From Sphingobium baderi (GTDB lineage: Bacteria > Pseudomonadota > Alphaproteobacteria > Sphingomonadales > Sphingomonadaceae), in assembly GCF_001456115.1 (NCBI RefSeq), contig NZ_CP013264.1:1568501-1632500 (forward strand): a stretch of DNA of 64,000 nt, written 5' to 3'. The notes beneath the pieces were generated by a model, which saw nothing but the letters and a program-made list of their open reading frames with translations, was not told the origin of the DNA and did no database searches. Below are positions 25,115-36,572 of this stretch, in pieces. The position numbers and the translations under genes are program-made. Position 1 is the stretch's first letter, and the number at the start of each line of letters is the position of its first letter.

Positions 25115-25678
25115 CTATTGCTCGGGCAAGGTGCCTGGGCGCAGATATGCGAACATGTGCGCGACATAGTCGGCCTTCCCTAGGTCAACGCCTCGGGCGC
25201 GCAGGATCGCGTAAGCGGTCATGACGTGGAAATAGAATTGCGGTAGCGCCCAGTCGCGGACATATTGCTCGGCAGTGAGATCGAACACCATGCCCTGCGG
25301 CAGCGTATGAGCAATGGGCGTCGCTGGATCGATCTCGGGCGCATCTGCTGCCGCCACCTCCACGATGCTGATGGTTGCGGCGATCCTTGCAAGCGCGTCG
25401 GCGATGGAGCCGGAGTGCTCGGCCGCGTTGCGTCCCTCATCCAGCAATACTTCGATTGATGGCGGGAAAGCTTCTTGCCGCAGCCGAAACACGCCCTCCT
25501 GTGCTTGCACGCAAGCGAAGCAGATCTGGGTTGAAAGTGGGAACATGTCGGGCGCAAGGCGAGCCGTGAGCAGCGTCTGCGCCACTTCCTGCCCCTTCTC
25601 GTCGACTTTGCGGAGCCAAGCCGCAAGCGCTCCCAGCATCTGGACGTAGGTAGGCGCGAGCATGTCTTTCAGCATCAT
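25115..25678 (-). CDS. DUF1993-family protein
   Basis: 187 residues resembling the DUF1993 family (DinB-like helical fold): MMLKDMLAPTYVQMLGALAAWL at the start, MFPLSTQICFACVQAQ in the middle, LPQFYFHVMTAYAILRARG and KADYVAHM near the end. ATG 25678 (or 25675) is chosen because the family begins there; the open frame upstream to 25846 is low-complexity. No biochemical role is known for the family. Histidines may bind a metal as in DinB-like proteins. Probably monocistronic; its link to the catabolic island is only by position. Confidence 0.82.
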   Translation of the reverse strand: MMLKDMLAPTYVQMLGALAAWLRKVDEKGQEVAQTLLTARLAPDMFPLSTQICFACVQAQEGVFRLRQEAFPPSIEVLLDEGRNAAEHSGSIADALARIAATISIVEVAAADAPEIDPATPIAHTLPQGMVFDLTAEQYVRDWALPQFYFHVMTAYAILRARGVDLGKADYVAHMFAYLRPGTLPEQ

Positions 25679-25930
25679 GATGATCTTTCTTCTTCTGCGG
25701 CCCTGGTTTGTCTGGCCGTTACGGTCTTTTAGCCAGGCCCAACCACCAGCGCCACATCCGCCTCGTTGAGGACGGGAGCGCAAGACATCGACCGGGAAGC
25801 AATCCTTCAGCGTCCATGTAAAAGTACCACGACTTGGTGACCACATTGCATTCGATTGGCAGCGCTCCAGCGCTAAACCGAGGCAACCCGCGATATCACA
25901 AGCGGGGACACGACATATGAGAAGTCGAAC

Positions 25931-26440
25931 ATGCCGATTTCAGCAAATTGGATGGTACGAAGTCCGGCGGCTGTCATTATCGCTGCGATGCTCTGGGGCG
26001 CGTCGGTGGGCGCCGGTCCAACCGAGGCCGCAGGGACGGCGCCCCCATCAACGCGGCCTAGCAACATCTTCGACTTGGGGGAACTTGATCGCCTGTCAGA
26101 TGAAGTCTGGAAGGAGAGCGGGCCATTTGGAATATTCCTCCAGGACGAGGTTTCGCACGAGAGTGACCGGATGAATGTCGATCCAACCTCGTGGGAGGAT
26201 CTGGCCTTTTACTCGGTGCTGAAATCGGGTGATACGGAAATTTACTTCGCGGCGATCACCATGTTCTCCGGAGGCAAGCCCCACATCGCGTTTCTGGTAA
26301 CTCGCGGCAAATATGGTGATCGAACCAAGATCGTGACCGACACCGAACTTTTGCGCGGTGCCAGTGCATCCGTCTCCAACTGGGTAATACCCGCTTTCGC
26401 TACCGCAACGGCAGGCCTCCCAATGTTCGACAGTCCATGA
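25931..26440 (+). CDS. Exported protein of unknown function
   Basis: 169 residues with a likely signal peptide (hydrophobic AAVIIAAMLWGASVGAG at residues 13-29, possible cleavage before GPTEAA). The rest has no motif I recognise; blocks are LGELDRLSDEVWKESG and HIAFLVTRGKYGDRTKIV. GAGAAG precedes the ATG. It lies 68 bases before the MFS pump on the same strand, so they may share a transcript. Function unknown. Confidence 0.65.
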   Translation: MPISANWMVRSPAAVIIAAMLWGASVGAGPTEAAGTAPPSTRPSNIFDLGELDRLSDEVWKESGPFGIFLQDEVSHESDRMNVDPTSWEDLAFYSVLKSGDTEIYFAAITMFSGGKPHIAFLVTRGKYGDRTKIVTDTELLRGASASVSNWVIPAFATATAGLPMFDSP

Positions 26441-26472
26441 ATTAGTGCTTGTGGATCAGGCGCCAGACGTAA

Positions 26473-28488
<2,016 letters not shown>

Positions 28489-28535
28489 GCGGATATCAGT
28501 ATCGTTTGGACATGAAGCTCAACAGCCATATCGGC

Positions 28536-28578
28536 CCCGGATTTGGTACATTGTATGATCGCCAGATGAAAATCCGGG
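28536..28578. terminator. Hairpin after the DHA2 exporter
   Basis: Perfect 9-bp arms CCCGGATTT and AAATCCGGG separated by 25 bases, 47 bases after the exporter stop and before argB. The long loop makes it a weak candidate terminator or leader structure. Confidence 0.25.
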
Positions 28579-28647
28579 CGCCTGATGAAATGGAGGAAAG
28601 ACCGCGCAAACTTGCGGCGGCGGGTCATTGGCCTTATGCGCGCGCGC

Positions 28648-29553
28648 ATGACCAATAAGCATGCTCCCGAACCCGCGATCCTCGCGAAGGCCGAAACCCT
28701 CGTCGAAGCGCTGCCCTATATGCAGCGTTATGCGGGCAAGACCTTTGTCGTGAAATATGGCGGTCATGCCATGGGCGATCCTGAAGCGGCGCGCGATTTC
28801 GCGGAAGATGTGGTGCTGATGAAGGCCGTCGGCATCAATGTCGTGGTCGTTCATGGCGGCGGGCCGCAGATCGGCGCGATGCTCAAGAAGCTGGGCGTCG
28901 AATCGCATTTCGTCAACGGTCTGCGCGTGACCGATGCGGAAACGGCGCAGATTGCCGAAATGGTGCTGGCGGGGTCGATCAACAAGGAAATCGTCGGCTG
29001 GATTTCCGGCGCGGGGGGCCGTGCGGTCGGCATTTCCGGCAAGGATGGCGGGCTGGTGCTGTGCGAGAAGGTGGGTGGCAGCCGTGCGCCCGATCCCAAT
29101 AGCGGGATCGAGCGGCATGTGGACCTGGGCTTCGTCGGCGATCCCGTGCGGGTGGACCGGCGTATCCTCGACACACTGTCGGGGGACGGCATCATTCCGG
29201 TGGTGGCGCCTGTGGGCATCGGTGCGGACGGCCACACCTATAATGTCAACGCCGACACCATGGCGGGCGCGATCGCGGCCGAGCTGGGCGCATCGCGCTT
29301 TTTCCTGCTGACCGATGTGGCTGGGGTGCTGGATAAAGAGGGGCATCTTCTCACCGACCTCGATCCGCAGGCGATCAAGGGATTGCAGCAGGACGGCACG
29401 ATTACAGGCGGGATGATCCCGAAGCTGGAAACCTGCGTGAAGGCGGTCGAAGGGGGCGTGGACGCCGCCGTCATTCTGGACGGGCGGGTGCCGCACGCGA
29501 TGCTGCTCGAAATATTCACGGATCGGGGCGCGGGCACGCTGGTTCGGCGCTAA
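28648..29553 (+). CDS. argB: N-acetylglutamate kinase
   Basis: A 301-residue amino-acid kinase that phosphorylates N-acetyl-L-glutamate with ATP, the second step of arginine synthesis. Motifs: VVKYGGHAM (K for ATP), [19 protein letters not shown], and the end [10 protein letters not shown]. The start is set at ATG 28648 (MTNKHAPEP) because homologues in this group begin near this point; upstream in-frame ATGs exist at 28585 and 28636. It stands at the border between the accessory island and the core region. The second half of the arginine pathway (argH) lies 8 kb away. Confidence 0.95.
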   Translation: MTNKHAPEPAILAKAETLVEALPYMQRYAGKTFVVKYGGHAMGDPEAARDFAEDVVLMKAVGINVVVVHGGGPQIGAMLKKLGVESHFVNGLRVTDAETAQIAEMVLAGSINKEIVGWISGAGGRAVGISGKDGGLVLCEKVGGSRAPDPNSGIERHVDLGFVGDPVRVDRRILDTLSGDGIIPVVAPVGIGADGHTYNVNADTMAGAIAAELGASRFFLLTDVAGVLDKEGHLLTDLDPQAIKGLQQDGTITGGMIPKLETCVKAVEGGVDAAVILDGRVPHAMLLEIFTDRGAGTLVRR

Positions 29554-29664
29554 GGCAGGTTTTCCGGCGAAAATTGCCGACCGTTGGTGGAATAGGCCGT
29601 GCTGGCGGCTTGTGACGGGGCGCCTGCCTCGGCTAGAGGAAACATCCAGCATATTGGAGACTTC

Positions 29665-29955
29665 ATGGCCTACGCGCTCTATCAGATCATCGTCATCCTG
29701 CTCGACGTGTTGTGGTGGGTCATCATCATCCAGGCCATAATGAGCTGGTTGATCGCCTTCAACGTCATCAACACCTATAGCGACGTGGTCCGCACCATCA
29801 TGGTCGCGCTCGACCGGATCACCGCGCCGATCTATAATCCAATCCGAAAGGTGATGCCGGATCTGGGCGCGCTTGATCTGTCGCCGATGGTCGTGCTGTT
29901 GGCGATTCTCATCATCCGGCAGGCGATATTGCCGCCCCTGTTCGGGCTGGTGTGA
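29665..29955 (+). CDS. YggT-family membrane protein
   Basis: 96 residues with two hydrophobic helices (LYQIIVILLDVLWWVIIIQA and PMVVLLAILIIRQAILPPLF) and the family block DRITAPIYNPIRKVMP. YggT proteins are small inner-membrane proteins linked to envelope or osmotic stress; exact role unclear. TTGGAG precedes the ATG at 29665. Its stop overlaps the GTG start of the DUF167 gene, so the two are translationally coupled. Confidence 0.9.
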   Translation: MAYALYQIIVILLDVLWWVIIIQAIMSWLIAFNVINTYSDVVRTIMVALDRITAPIYNPIRKVMPDLGALDLSPMVVLLAILIIRQAILPPLFGLV

Positions 29956-30278
29956 CCGCCTGGAGTCGCGACGGTGATGACCTGCTGCTGCGCGTCAGGT
30001 TGACGCCGGGCGCGGCGCGGGAAGAGATTGGCGGCGTCTGGACGGATGAGAAAGGCGTGCTCTGGCTCAGCGCCCGCGTGCGGGCCGTGCCGGAAAAGGG
30101 CAAGGCCAATGCCGCGCTGATCGCTTTGCTGGGCAAGCGACTGGATTGGCCCAAAAGCGCGATTTTAGTGGAATCGGGTGACACCAACCGGCTAAAGCGG
30201 CTGCGGATGAAGGGTGGCGGCGAAGGGGCGGCGCTCCAGCGTCTTTCCGCCATGATCGAGGAACAGGGACAAGCATGA
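29952..30278 (+). CDS. DUF167 (YggU) family protein
   Basis: 108 residues of the YggU/DUF167 family: [30 protein letters not shown] and [16 protein letters not shown]. Starts with GTG overlapping the yggT stop (GTGTGA). The family is conserved next to yggT in many proteobacteria; role unknown. Its own stop overlaps the folD start. Confidence 0.9.
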   Translation: MTAWSRDGDDLLLRVRLTPGAAREEIGGVWTDEKGVLWLSARVRAVPEKGKANAALIALLGKRLDWPKSAILVESGDTNRLKRLRMKGGGEGAALQRLSAMIEEQGQA

Positions 30279-31168
30279 CCATCGGCAAGATCATCGACGG
30301 TAAGGCCTTTGCTGCCACGCTGCGGACGCAGGTGGCGGACGGCGTGGCTGCCTTTGCGGAGCAGGCCGGTCGCAAGCCCGGGCTGGCTGTGGTGCTGGTG
30401 GGCGAGGATCCGGCCAGTTCCGTCTACGTCCGCAACAAGGGCAAGATGACGGTCGCGACGGGCATGGAGAGCTTCGAGTTCAAGCTGCCCGCGACCATTG
30501 GCGAGGAAGAACTGCTCGACCTGATCGAGGAACTGAACGCGGACGAACGGGTCGACGGCATATTGTGCCAGTTGCCGCTGCCGAAGCATATCGACGAGGC
30601 CGCCGTGATCGCCGCGATCAGCCCGGACAAGGATGTGGACGGCTTCCATGTCGTCAATGCGGGGCGGCTCGCGACCGGGCAGGAGGCGCTGGTGCCGTGT
30701 ACGCCGCTGGGTTGCATCATGTTGCTGAAGGACGAGCTGGGCGACCTCAGCGGACTGGAGGCCGTGGTGGTCGGGCGCTCCAATATCGTGGGCAAGCCGA
30801 TGGCGCAGTTGCTGCTCGCGGAAAACTGCACCGTCACCGTCGCACACAGCCGCACCCGCGACATCGCGAGCGTGGTGCATCGCGCCGACATCGTGGTCGC
30901 GGCTGTCGGGCGCGCGGAGATGGTGAAGGGCGAATGGATCAAGCCCGGCGCGACCGTGATCGACGTGGGCATCAACCGGATCGTCGATACCGAAGACGGC
31001 AAGAGCCGGATCGTGGGCGACGTCGCCACTGCCGAAGCACTGGCCCATGTGCGCGCCATAACGCCGGTGCCTGGCGGGGTAGGGCCGATGACGATCGCGG
31101 TGCTGCTGCGAAACACGCTGGTCGCGGCTCATGCGCGGGCGGGGTTGCCCAAGCCGGAGGGGCTGTGA
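30275..31168 (+). CDS. folD: Bifunctional methylene-THF dehydrogenase/methenyl-THF cyclohydrolase
   Basis: 297 residues. FolD interconverts 5,10-methylene- and 10-formyl-tetrahydrofolate with NADP in one-carbon metabolism. Motifs: [16 protein letters not shown] (catalytic lysine), [35 protein letters not shown] and the end [19 protein letters not shown]. Start and stop overlap the neighbours by a few bases (ATGA at the start, GTGA at the end). Confidence 0.97.
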   Translation: MTIGKIIDGKAFAATLRTQVADGVAAFAEQAGRKPGLAVVLVGEDPASSVYVRNKGKMTVATGMESFEFKLPATIGEEELLDLIEELNADERVDGILCQLPLPKHIDEAAVIAAISPDKDVDGFHVVNAGRLATGQEALVPCTPLGCIMLLKDELGDLSGLEAVVVGRSNIVGKPMAQLLLAENCTVTVAHSRTRDIASVVHRADIVVAAVGRAEMVKGEWIKPGATVIDVGINRIVDTEDGKSRIVGDVATAEALAHVRAITPVPGGVGPMTIAVLLRNTLVAAHARAGLPKPEGL

Positions 31169-31836
31169 AAGCACCCGCGGCGCTCCTGCTGGTCAGTGCG
31201 TTCGCGCTGGTCGGCGCGAGCCCGCCAATGCGATTCCAGCCCGATCCGAGTTCCGTGATCGCAGCGGAGATCGCCTTCAACCGGCTGGCGCAGGCGAAAG
31301 GGCAATGGACTGCCTTTCGCGAAACCTCAGCGGAGGAGGCGGTGTTGTTCGTGCCGCAGCGCGTGCTGGCGAAGGAGTGGCTGAAGAAACAGGCCGATCC
31401 GCCCGCTTCGGTGCAATGGTCGCCGTCTATCGTCTATGTGTCGTGCGACGGGCGGCTGGCGGCGAGCACAGGTAACTGGAAGCGCCCGGACGGGTCGGTC
31501 GGCTATTTCACGACCATCTGGCAGCGCGACAAGAAGGGCGCGTGGAAGTGGATCATGGATCATGGCGACACGCTGGCCAGTCCGCGCGAAGCGCCGGAAT
31601 ATCTGACCGGCAAGGTCGCGACCTGCAAGCGGCGCGGGCCAGGTGAGGGGCCGGCCGTTACTGCCGCTCCGCCACCGGGGCGCAAGGGCGAAGCGCCTCC
31701 CGCGCCGAAGGACGAAAGCCTGCTCTGGTCCGCCGATGTGGCGGGCGATGGCAGCCGCCATGTCACCGTGCGAATGTGGACCGGGGCCGATTATGAGACG
31801 GTGATCGATGACAGAGTGGGAGCGCCTGCATCATGA
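31165..31836 (+). CDS. Exported protein of unknown function (NTF2/DUF4440-like N-half)
   Basis: 223 residues from GTG 31165, which overlaps the folD stop and has GGAGGGG before it. A signal peptide ([18 protein letters not shown]) leads the protein to the periplasm. Residues ~25-130 ([40 protein letters not shown]) resemble NTF2-like stress proteins; the rest is a proline-rich linker and a short end domain. Coupled to folD and marC by overlapping codons. Function unknown. Confidence 0.75.
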   Translation: MKAPAALLLVSAFALVGASPPMRFQPDPSSVIAAEIAFNRLAQAKGQWTAFRETSAEEAVLFVPQRVLAKEWLKKQADPPASVQWSPSIVYVSCDGRLAASTGNWKRPDGSVGYFTTIWQRDKKGAWKWIMDHGDTLASPREAPEYLTGKVATCKRRGPGEGPAVTAAPPPGRKGEAPPAPKDESLLWSADVAGDGSRHVTVRMWTGADYETVIDDRVGAPAS

Positions 31837-32450
31837 GCGAGCTTTTCCTTTCCGCCTTCGTGACGCTGTTCGTGGTGATCGACCCGCCGGGTTGCGCGCC
31901 GATCTATGCGAGCCTCACCACCGGCGCGAGCGCGGCGCAGCGGCGGAGTATGGCGATTCGCGCGGTGGGCATCGCCGCGGCGATCCTGTTGATCTTCGCC
32001 CTGTGGGGCAAGCAGTTGCTCCATATCCTTGGCATCGAACTGGACAGCTTCCGCATTGCGGGCGGGATCATGCTGTTCATGATCGCCATGGACATGGTGT
32101 TCGAAAAGCGGACCGAACGGCGGGAAAGCCGGGCACAGAAGGTCGCCGAAACGCCGCAGGTGGAGGATGTTTCCGTCTTTCCCATGGCGATGCCGATGAT
32201 CGCGGGGCCGGGTTCCATCGCGACGGTGATGCTGATGATGTCGCGCGCCGAGGGCATGACGGAGCGGCTGGTGGTTCTGGGCGCGGTCGGGCTGACGCTG
32301 GCGTTGATGCTGGGATCGCTGCTGGCGGCGGGGCCGATCATGGCGCTGCTGGGGCAGAAGATCGAGGCGGTGATTACCCGCCTGCTGGGCGTGCTGCTGG
32401 CGGCGCTGGCGGCGCAGTTCGTGATCGATGGGCTGAAGTCGAGTTTTTGA
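31833..32450 (+). CDS. MarC-family integral membrane protein
   Basis: 205 residues with about six hydrophobic segments and MarC-family marks (FVVIDPPGCAPIYASLT at the start, FPMAMPMIAGPGSIATVML in the middle). The role of MarC proteins is unsettled; early links to antibiotic resistance were not upheld. Last gene of the coupled chain yggT-DUF167-folD-exported protein-marC; its ATG overlaps the preceding stop. Ends four bases from the convergent DUF3140 gene. Confidence 0.92.
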   Translation: MSELFLSAFVTLFVVIDPPGCAPIYASLTTGASAAQRRSMAIRAVGIAAAILLIFALWGKQLLHILGIELDSFRIAGGIMLFMIAMDMVFEKRTERRESRAQKVAETPQVEDVSVFPMAMPMIAGPGSIATVMLMMSRAEGMTERLVVLGAVGLTLALMLGSLLAAGPIMALLGQKIEAVITRLLGVLLAALAAQFVIDGLKSSF

Positions 32451-32454
32451 AGCG

Positions 32455-32805
32455 TCAAAGACTTTTTAGCGGATCATGCCCCCAGTTCATGAGGGAATAG
32501 CGCCAGCGTGACGTGAAGATGTTCGTCGGCTGCTGCGCCGTGTGGCGCTTCACGTAATTTATAACCTTTCGCATATGCGCGAAGTCGTCGTTGGTCAGTT
32601 CCTCAAAGGGTGTGTCCAGCAAGGCCACGATGCGACGGCCGCTGGCGTGACCAATGCTTTCCCGCGCTTTGCCGTCTGCGCCTTTCCACCCGACCGCCTT
32701 GCTTTCCGGCGTGTCGAGCCATTCTTCCAGCTCTTTGGCGCTCATATTGACGGCTGCCATGAAATCCCGGGCAACATGATTATGATCGAATGTCTTTGAG
32801 GCCAT
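32455..32805 (-). CDS. DUF3140-family protein
   Basis: 116 residues. Blocks ARDFMAAVNMSAKELEEWLDT, SIGHASGRRIVALL, DDFAHMRKVINYVKRH and SRWRYSLMNWGHDPL match the DUF3140 family, whose role is unknown. ATG 32805 with TGGGGA before it is a better start than 32826. It lies downstream of the OmpA-like gene behind a strong hairpin terminator. Confidence 0.85.
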   Translation of the reverse strand: MASKTFDHNHVARDFMAAVNMSAKELEEWLDTPESKAVGWKGADGKARESIGHASGRRIVALLDTPFEELTNDDFAHMRKVINYVKRHTAQQPTNIFTSRWRYSLMNWGHDPLKSL

Positions 32806-32832
32806 GGATCCCCATTCCATAAGCATGTGGGG

Positions 32833-32864
32833 AAAAAGGCCCCTCGCTCCATGGAGGGGCCTTT
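32833..32864 (-). terminator. Rho-independent terminator of the OmpA-like gene
   Basis: 11-bp perfect stem AAAGGCCCCTC/GAGGGGCCTTT with an 8-base loop (arms 32835-32845 and 32854-32864) and five T after it on the minus strand, starting a few bases after the stop codon at 32872. The stem is symmetric enough to act weakly on the other strand too. Confidence 0.85.
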
Positions 32865-32871
32865 GACAGGA

Positions 32872-33552
32872 TCAGGACCGCACGTCGGCTTCGGTGACGG
32901 GCGCGATCTTGATTTCCACGCGGCGGTTGGCGGCCTTGCCTTCCTCGGTCGTGTTCGACGCAATGGGCTGCGTCTCGCCGAAGCCGCGCGTTGCGATGCG
33001 GGCGGATTGGACGCCGTGGGATGTCAGATAATCGGCGACCGACTGGGCGCGCCGTTCGGACAGGCCCTGATTATAGCTGTCGCTGCCGTCACTGTCGGTG
33101 TGGCCGTACACGTCGATATAGGTTTTGGGATATTGCGCCAGCACCGATGACACATCGTTCAGCGTCGGCTGGAACTGCGGCTGCACGGCGGCGCTGTCGA
33201 AGCCGAAGGTGATGCCTGACGGCATCCGCAACAGCAGATTGTCGCCATCGCGGATCACGTCCACGCCGGTGCCGGCGGTTTCTTCCCGCAGCTTGCGTTC
33301 CTGCGCGTCCATATAGCTGCCAATGCCCGCGCCCGCGATGGCGCCGATGCCGGCGCCCAGGATCTTTTCCGTGCGATCATGGCGTCCGCCGACCAGATCG
33401 CCCAGCAGATAGCCGCCGAGCGCGCCGCCGATGCCGCCGATCGCGGCCTTTGAAATCTGGCGATTTCCGGTTTGCGGGTCGGTCGTGCATGCCGTGGTCG
33501 CCAGCATGGCGGCAACGCCCGCCGCGCTCATGATACGATAGGAAAGTTTCAT
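32872..33552 (-). CDS. OmpA-family lipoprotein
   Basis: 226 residues. A lipoprotein signal ends at LATTAC (C22). A glycine-zipper segment follows (AAIGGIGGALGGYLLGDLVGG, GAGIGAIAGAGIGSYMD, residues ~36-82). The C-terminal OmpA domain (about 100-220) has the peptidoglycan-binding pattern YGHTDSDGSDSYNQGLSERR. It should tie the outer membrane to the cell wall, as Pal/YiaD-type proteins do. It is divergent from the CNNM/HlyC gene and ends in a strong terminator. Confidence 0.92.
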   Translation of the reverse strand: MKLSYRIMSAAGVAAMLATTACTTDPQTGNRQISKAAIGGIGGALGGYLLGDLVGGRHDRTEKILGAGIGAIAGAGIGSYMDAQERKLREETAGTGVDVIRDGDNLLLRMPSGITFGFDSAAVQPQFQPTLNDVSSVLAQYPKTYIDVYGHTDSDGSDSYNQGLSERRAQSVADYLTSHGVQSARIATRGFGETQPIASNTTEEGKAANRRVEIKIAPVTEADVRS

Positions 33553-33704
33553 CGGTCCTGGTCCCTTGTCTTATGCGTCTCTGGTGACGATGCCGCTTGA
33601 AATGGTCGAGCGGTGAACTTTGTTCCACTATCGAACTGAACCGACGATGATGGGACTGTTGTGAAATTGAAAGAATAGGCGTTATAGGGTGGATATCGAC
33701 CGCC

Positions 33705-35021
33705 ATGGCCACGCTTTCCCCTCATTCACTGTCGCCCTTTCCCTGGGTCGATCTTTTCATCATCCTGGCGCTGGTGGCGCTTAATGGCGTGTTCGCCATG
33801 TCGGAACTGGCCATCGTGTCGGCGCGCAAGCCGCGCTTGCAGGCGATGGAGAAGGCCGGGCGTCGCGGCGCGCGATCGGCGCTGGCGCTGGCGGCCGATC
33901 CGGGCAAGTTCCTGTCCACCGTGCAGATCGGCATCACCCTGATCGGTATCATCGCGGGCGCCTATTCGGGGGCGAGCCTGGGCGGGCCGGTGGGCGAGCG
34001 GTTGCAGGCGCTGGGACTGTCTTCCAATGTGGCGGAGAAGCTGGGCTTTGCGTTGGTGATCGGCCTGACCACCTATGCTTCGCTGATCGTGGGGGAACTG
34101 GTGCCCAAGCAGTTCGCGCTGCGCCGCCCTGAAGTCATCGCCGCGCTGGTCGCCACGCCGATGATGTGGCTGGCGAAGCTGACCGCGCCGGTGGTGTGGG
34201 TGCTGGACGGGTCGAGCGCGCTGATCTTCCGTCTGCTGGGCATGACCCGCGAGTCCGAGGATCATGTGACGGCGGAGGAACTGCATCTGATCGTCGCGGA
34301 AGCCAGCCGGTCGGGCGTGATCGAGGAAAGCGAGCGGGCGATCATCTCCGGCGTGGTGCGGCTTGCCGACCGTCCAGTGCGCGAGGTGATGACGCAGCGC
34401 ATGGATGTCGACTGGATCGATATCGGCGCGGACGAAGCGACGATTCGCGCGCGCTTGCTGGAAACGCCGCATACGCGTCTGCCGGTGGGGCGCGGGTCGG
34501 TCGAGGATCTGGTCGGCATCGTGCAGGCGCGCGACATCATGGCGGCGCTGTTCCGGGGCGAGGCGCTGGATCTGGGCACGCTCATTCGTAAGGCGGAGGT
34601 CGTGCCGGATCAGGTCGATGCGATGGACGCGCTGGAAGTGCTGCGCCGGTCCGATGTGCCGATGGTGATGGTGCATGACGAATATGGGCATTTCGAGGGA
34701 ATCGTGACGCCCGCCGATCTGCTGTCCGCCATTGCCGGGCATTTCGCGTCGGACCGGGACACGGACGAGGAGCCGGATCTGGTCGAGCGCGAGGACGGCA
34801 GCCTGCTGGTATCGGGGCAGATGCCGGTGGACCAGCTGGCGGAGCGGATCGGCATCGACCTGCCGGAGGACCGCGACTATGCGACGGTCGCGGGCCATGC
34901 GTTGTGGCTGCTCAAGCGGCTGCCCGAGGTAGGCGATTATGTCGACGATCAGGGCTGGCGCTTCGAAATCGTCGATATGGACGGGCGCAAGATCGACAAG
35001 CTGCTCATAGCGGAGCGATGA
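33705..35021 (+). CDS. HlyC/CorC (CNNM)-family transporter
   Basis: 438 residues: N-terminal DUF21 membrane domain (FIILALVALNGVFAMSELAIVSARKPRL, about 1-190), a CBS pair (about 215-335, VREVMTQRMDVDW, GHFEGIVTPADLLSAI), and a C-terminal CorC_HlyC domain (about 345-430). Such proteins export Mg2+ or act in cobalt/magnesium resistance; the haemolysin name is historical. Its stop overlaps the ATG of the kinase gene. The direct evidence is the domain order. Confidence 0.92.
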   Translation: MATLSPHSLSPFPWVDLFIILALVALNGVFAMSELAIVSARKPRLQAMEKAGRRGARSALALAADPGKFLSTVQIGITLIGIIAGAYSGASLGGPVGERLQALGLSSNVAEKLGFALVIGLTTYASLIVGELVPKQFALRRPEVIAALVATPMMWLAKLTAPVVWVLDGSSALIFRLLGMTRESEDHVTAEELHLIVAEASRSGVIEESERAIISGVVRLADRPVREVMTQRMDVDWIDIGADEATIRARLLETPHTRLPVGRGSVEDLVGIVQARDIMAALFRGEALDLGTLIRKAEVVPDQVDAMDALEVLRRSDVPMVMVHDEYGHFEGIVTPADLLSAIAGHFASDRDTDEEPDLVEREDGSLLVSGQMPVDQLAERIGIDLPEDRDYATVAGHALWLLKRLPEVGDYVDDQGWRFEIVDMDGRKIDKLLIAER

Positions 35022-35845
35022 CCCAAGGCGACGGTCCCGCGCTGGATGCCGTGGCTGGGATGCTGGCGCGCGATATGGCCCAGGCGCCGGATCGTCTGTT
35101 CGTGTTGGGCATCTGCGGCGCGCAGGGAAGCGGCAAATCCACGTTGGCCGGGGCGCTCAAGGCGCGGATGGAGAAAGCGGGCGTGGCGAGCGCGATCTTG
35201 TCCATCGACGACCTCTATCTGCGCCGGGCGAAACGGGAGGAACTGGCGCAGACGGTTCATCCGCTACTGCGGACGCGGGGGGTGCCGGGGACGCATGACG
35301 TCGCGCTGGGGCTGGAGGTGATCGCCGGGCTGGAGCGGGGCGAGGCGGTGGCTTTGCCGCGCTTCGACAAGGCGACGGACGACAGGACGGATGAGGCCGA
35401 TTGGGAACGGGCGGCGGCGGGGACGCGGCTGCTTGTGCTGGAGGGCTGGTGCGTGGGTGCGCGGCCGGAGGCGGATGCGGCGCTCGCGAAGCCTGTTAAC
35501 GCGCTGGAGCGGGTGGAGGATGCGGGCGGCGTCTGGCGGCGCTTCGCCAATGACGCGCTGGCGGGGACGTATCAACCGTTGTTCGCCCGGCTCGACCGGC
35601 TGGTGCTGCTCGCCGCGCCGGGGTTCGGGGTAGTGCGGCGGTGGCGGGCGCAGCAGGAAGAGGAATTGCGCGCGCGGGCAGGGTCTGGCATCGCGAGCGT
35701 GATGGACGATGCCGGGATCGCGCGCTTCATCCAGCATTATGAGCGGCTGACCCGGCATATCCTGACCGAAATGCCGGACCGGGCCGACCTGACCATCGCA
35801 CTGGGGACGGATCGGGACGTGCGAGGCATCCATTCACGGCGGTGA
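35018..35845 (+). CDS. P-loop kinase, probable D-glycerate 3-kinase
   Basis: 275 residues with Walker A GAQGSGKS (34-41), ILSIDDLYLRRAKREEL after it, and LVLEGWCVGARP as in plant/yeast-type glycerate kinases and uridine-kinase-like proteins. It should transfer phosphate from ATP to D-glycerate, feeding glycolysis. The ATG overlaps the preceding stop (ATGA). It ends 87 bases from the convergent TlpA gene. Substrate by family resemblance only. Confidence 0.85.
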   Translation: MTQGDGPALDAVAGMLARDMAQAPDRLFVLGICGAQGSGKSTLAGALKARMEKAGVASAILSIDDLYLRRAKREELAQTVHPLLRTRGVPGTHDVALGLEVIAGLERGEAVALPRFDKATDDRTDEADWERAAAGTRLLVLEGWCVGARPEADAALAKPVNALERVEDAGGVWRRFANDALAGTYQPLFARLDRLVLLAAPGFGVVRRWRAQQEEELRARAGSGIASVMDDAGIARFIQHYERLTRHILTEMPDRADLTIALGTDRDVRGIHSRR

Positions 35846-35932
35846 AGCTTCGTCCGCGAGTCGCTGCGAGGCTCACCATGCGAAAGTTGCAGAGGTGGGC
35901 TTGACGCCGCATATGCCTCGCGGCGGAACAGG

Positions 35933-36553
35933 TCAGGATTGCATGGCCTCGGCGATCAGGGCGTGGGCTTCCTTGCCGTTCCAGTCCATTGCGCCGATGA
36001 CGCGGGCGACCTCCTTGCCCTGCGCGTCGTAGAGGATGGTGGTGGGCAACATGCCGGTGGCATAGTGGAAGCCAAGCTGGTTTTCAGGGTCTATCCAGCT
36101 TTTCAGGTGCCTGAAGCCCTGTTTCGCGAAGAAGGGCTGCACGATTTTTCCGCCCTGGCTGTCTTGCGAAACGGCAACGACGCTCAGCCCCTTGGGCCCA
36201 TAGGCGGCGGCGACCGCATCCAGCGTCGGCATTTCCGCGACGCAGGGCGCGCACCATGTTGCCCAGAGATTGACCAGCAACGGTTTTCCGGCGAAATCCG
36301 GCAAGGTCGTGTCATTGCCATCCAGCGTCTGGAAAGTCAGGTCCGGCGCGGGGGTTCCGGCCTTGGACCGATCCAGTGTATAGCTGAATTCGCCCTTGCC
36401 GCTTGCCGAGGAGCCGGTTGCTTCGCCGCTGGTGATCGGCGCGGGCGCTTCGCCGTTCGCTGCCGCTTGCCCCGCGGGCGGTGATTGCCTATCGCACGCG
36501 GCAAGGCTGGCCAGCAGGAGCAGTGTCATTACGCAGGGTAAGGAAGTTCGCAC
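35933..36553 (-). CDS. TlpA-like thioredoxin-fold lipoprotein
   Basis: 206 residues from GTG 36553, which gives a clean lipoprotein signal ([21 protein letters not shown]20); ATG 36529 would also work. A low-complexity linker follows, then a thioredoxin domain (about 65-205) with WCAPC at 100-104 and the cis-proline region GMLPTT. It should reduce or make disulfides in the periplasm (cytochrome c maturation or similar). It starts 19 bases from the divergent argH start, leaving no room for separate promoters in the gap. Confidence 0.88.
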   Translation of the reverse strand: MRTSLPCVMTLLLLASLAACDRQSPPAGQAAANGEAPAPITSGEATGSSASGKGEFSYTLDRSKAGTPAPDLTFQTLDGNDTTLPDFAGKPLLVNLWATWCAPCVAEMPTLDAVAAAYGPKGLSVVAVSQDSQGGKIVQPFFAKQGFRHLKSWIDPENQLGFHYATGMLPTTILYDAQGKEVARVIGAMDWNGKEAHALIAEAMQS

Positions 36554-36572
36554 GGGAGAAGGCTCCAACAGC

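Noticed and set aside
24713..25183. 156-codon plus-strand frame between LLM and DUF1993 genes
   Set aside because: Overlaps the end of the DUF1993 gene antisense, no start site, no recognisable domain.
33726..34898. 390-codon minus-strand frame opposite the CNNM transporter
   Set aside because: Arg/His/Gln-rich antisense shadow typical of GC-rich DNA.
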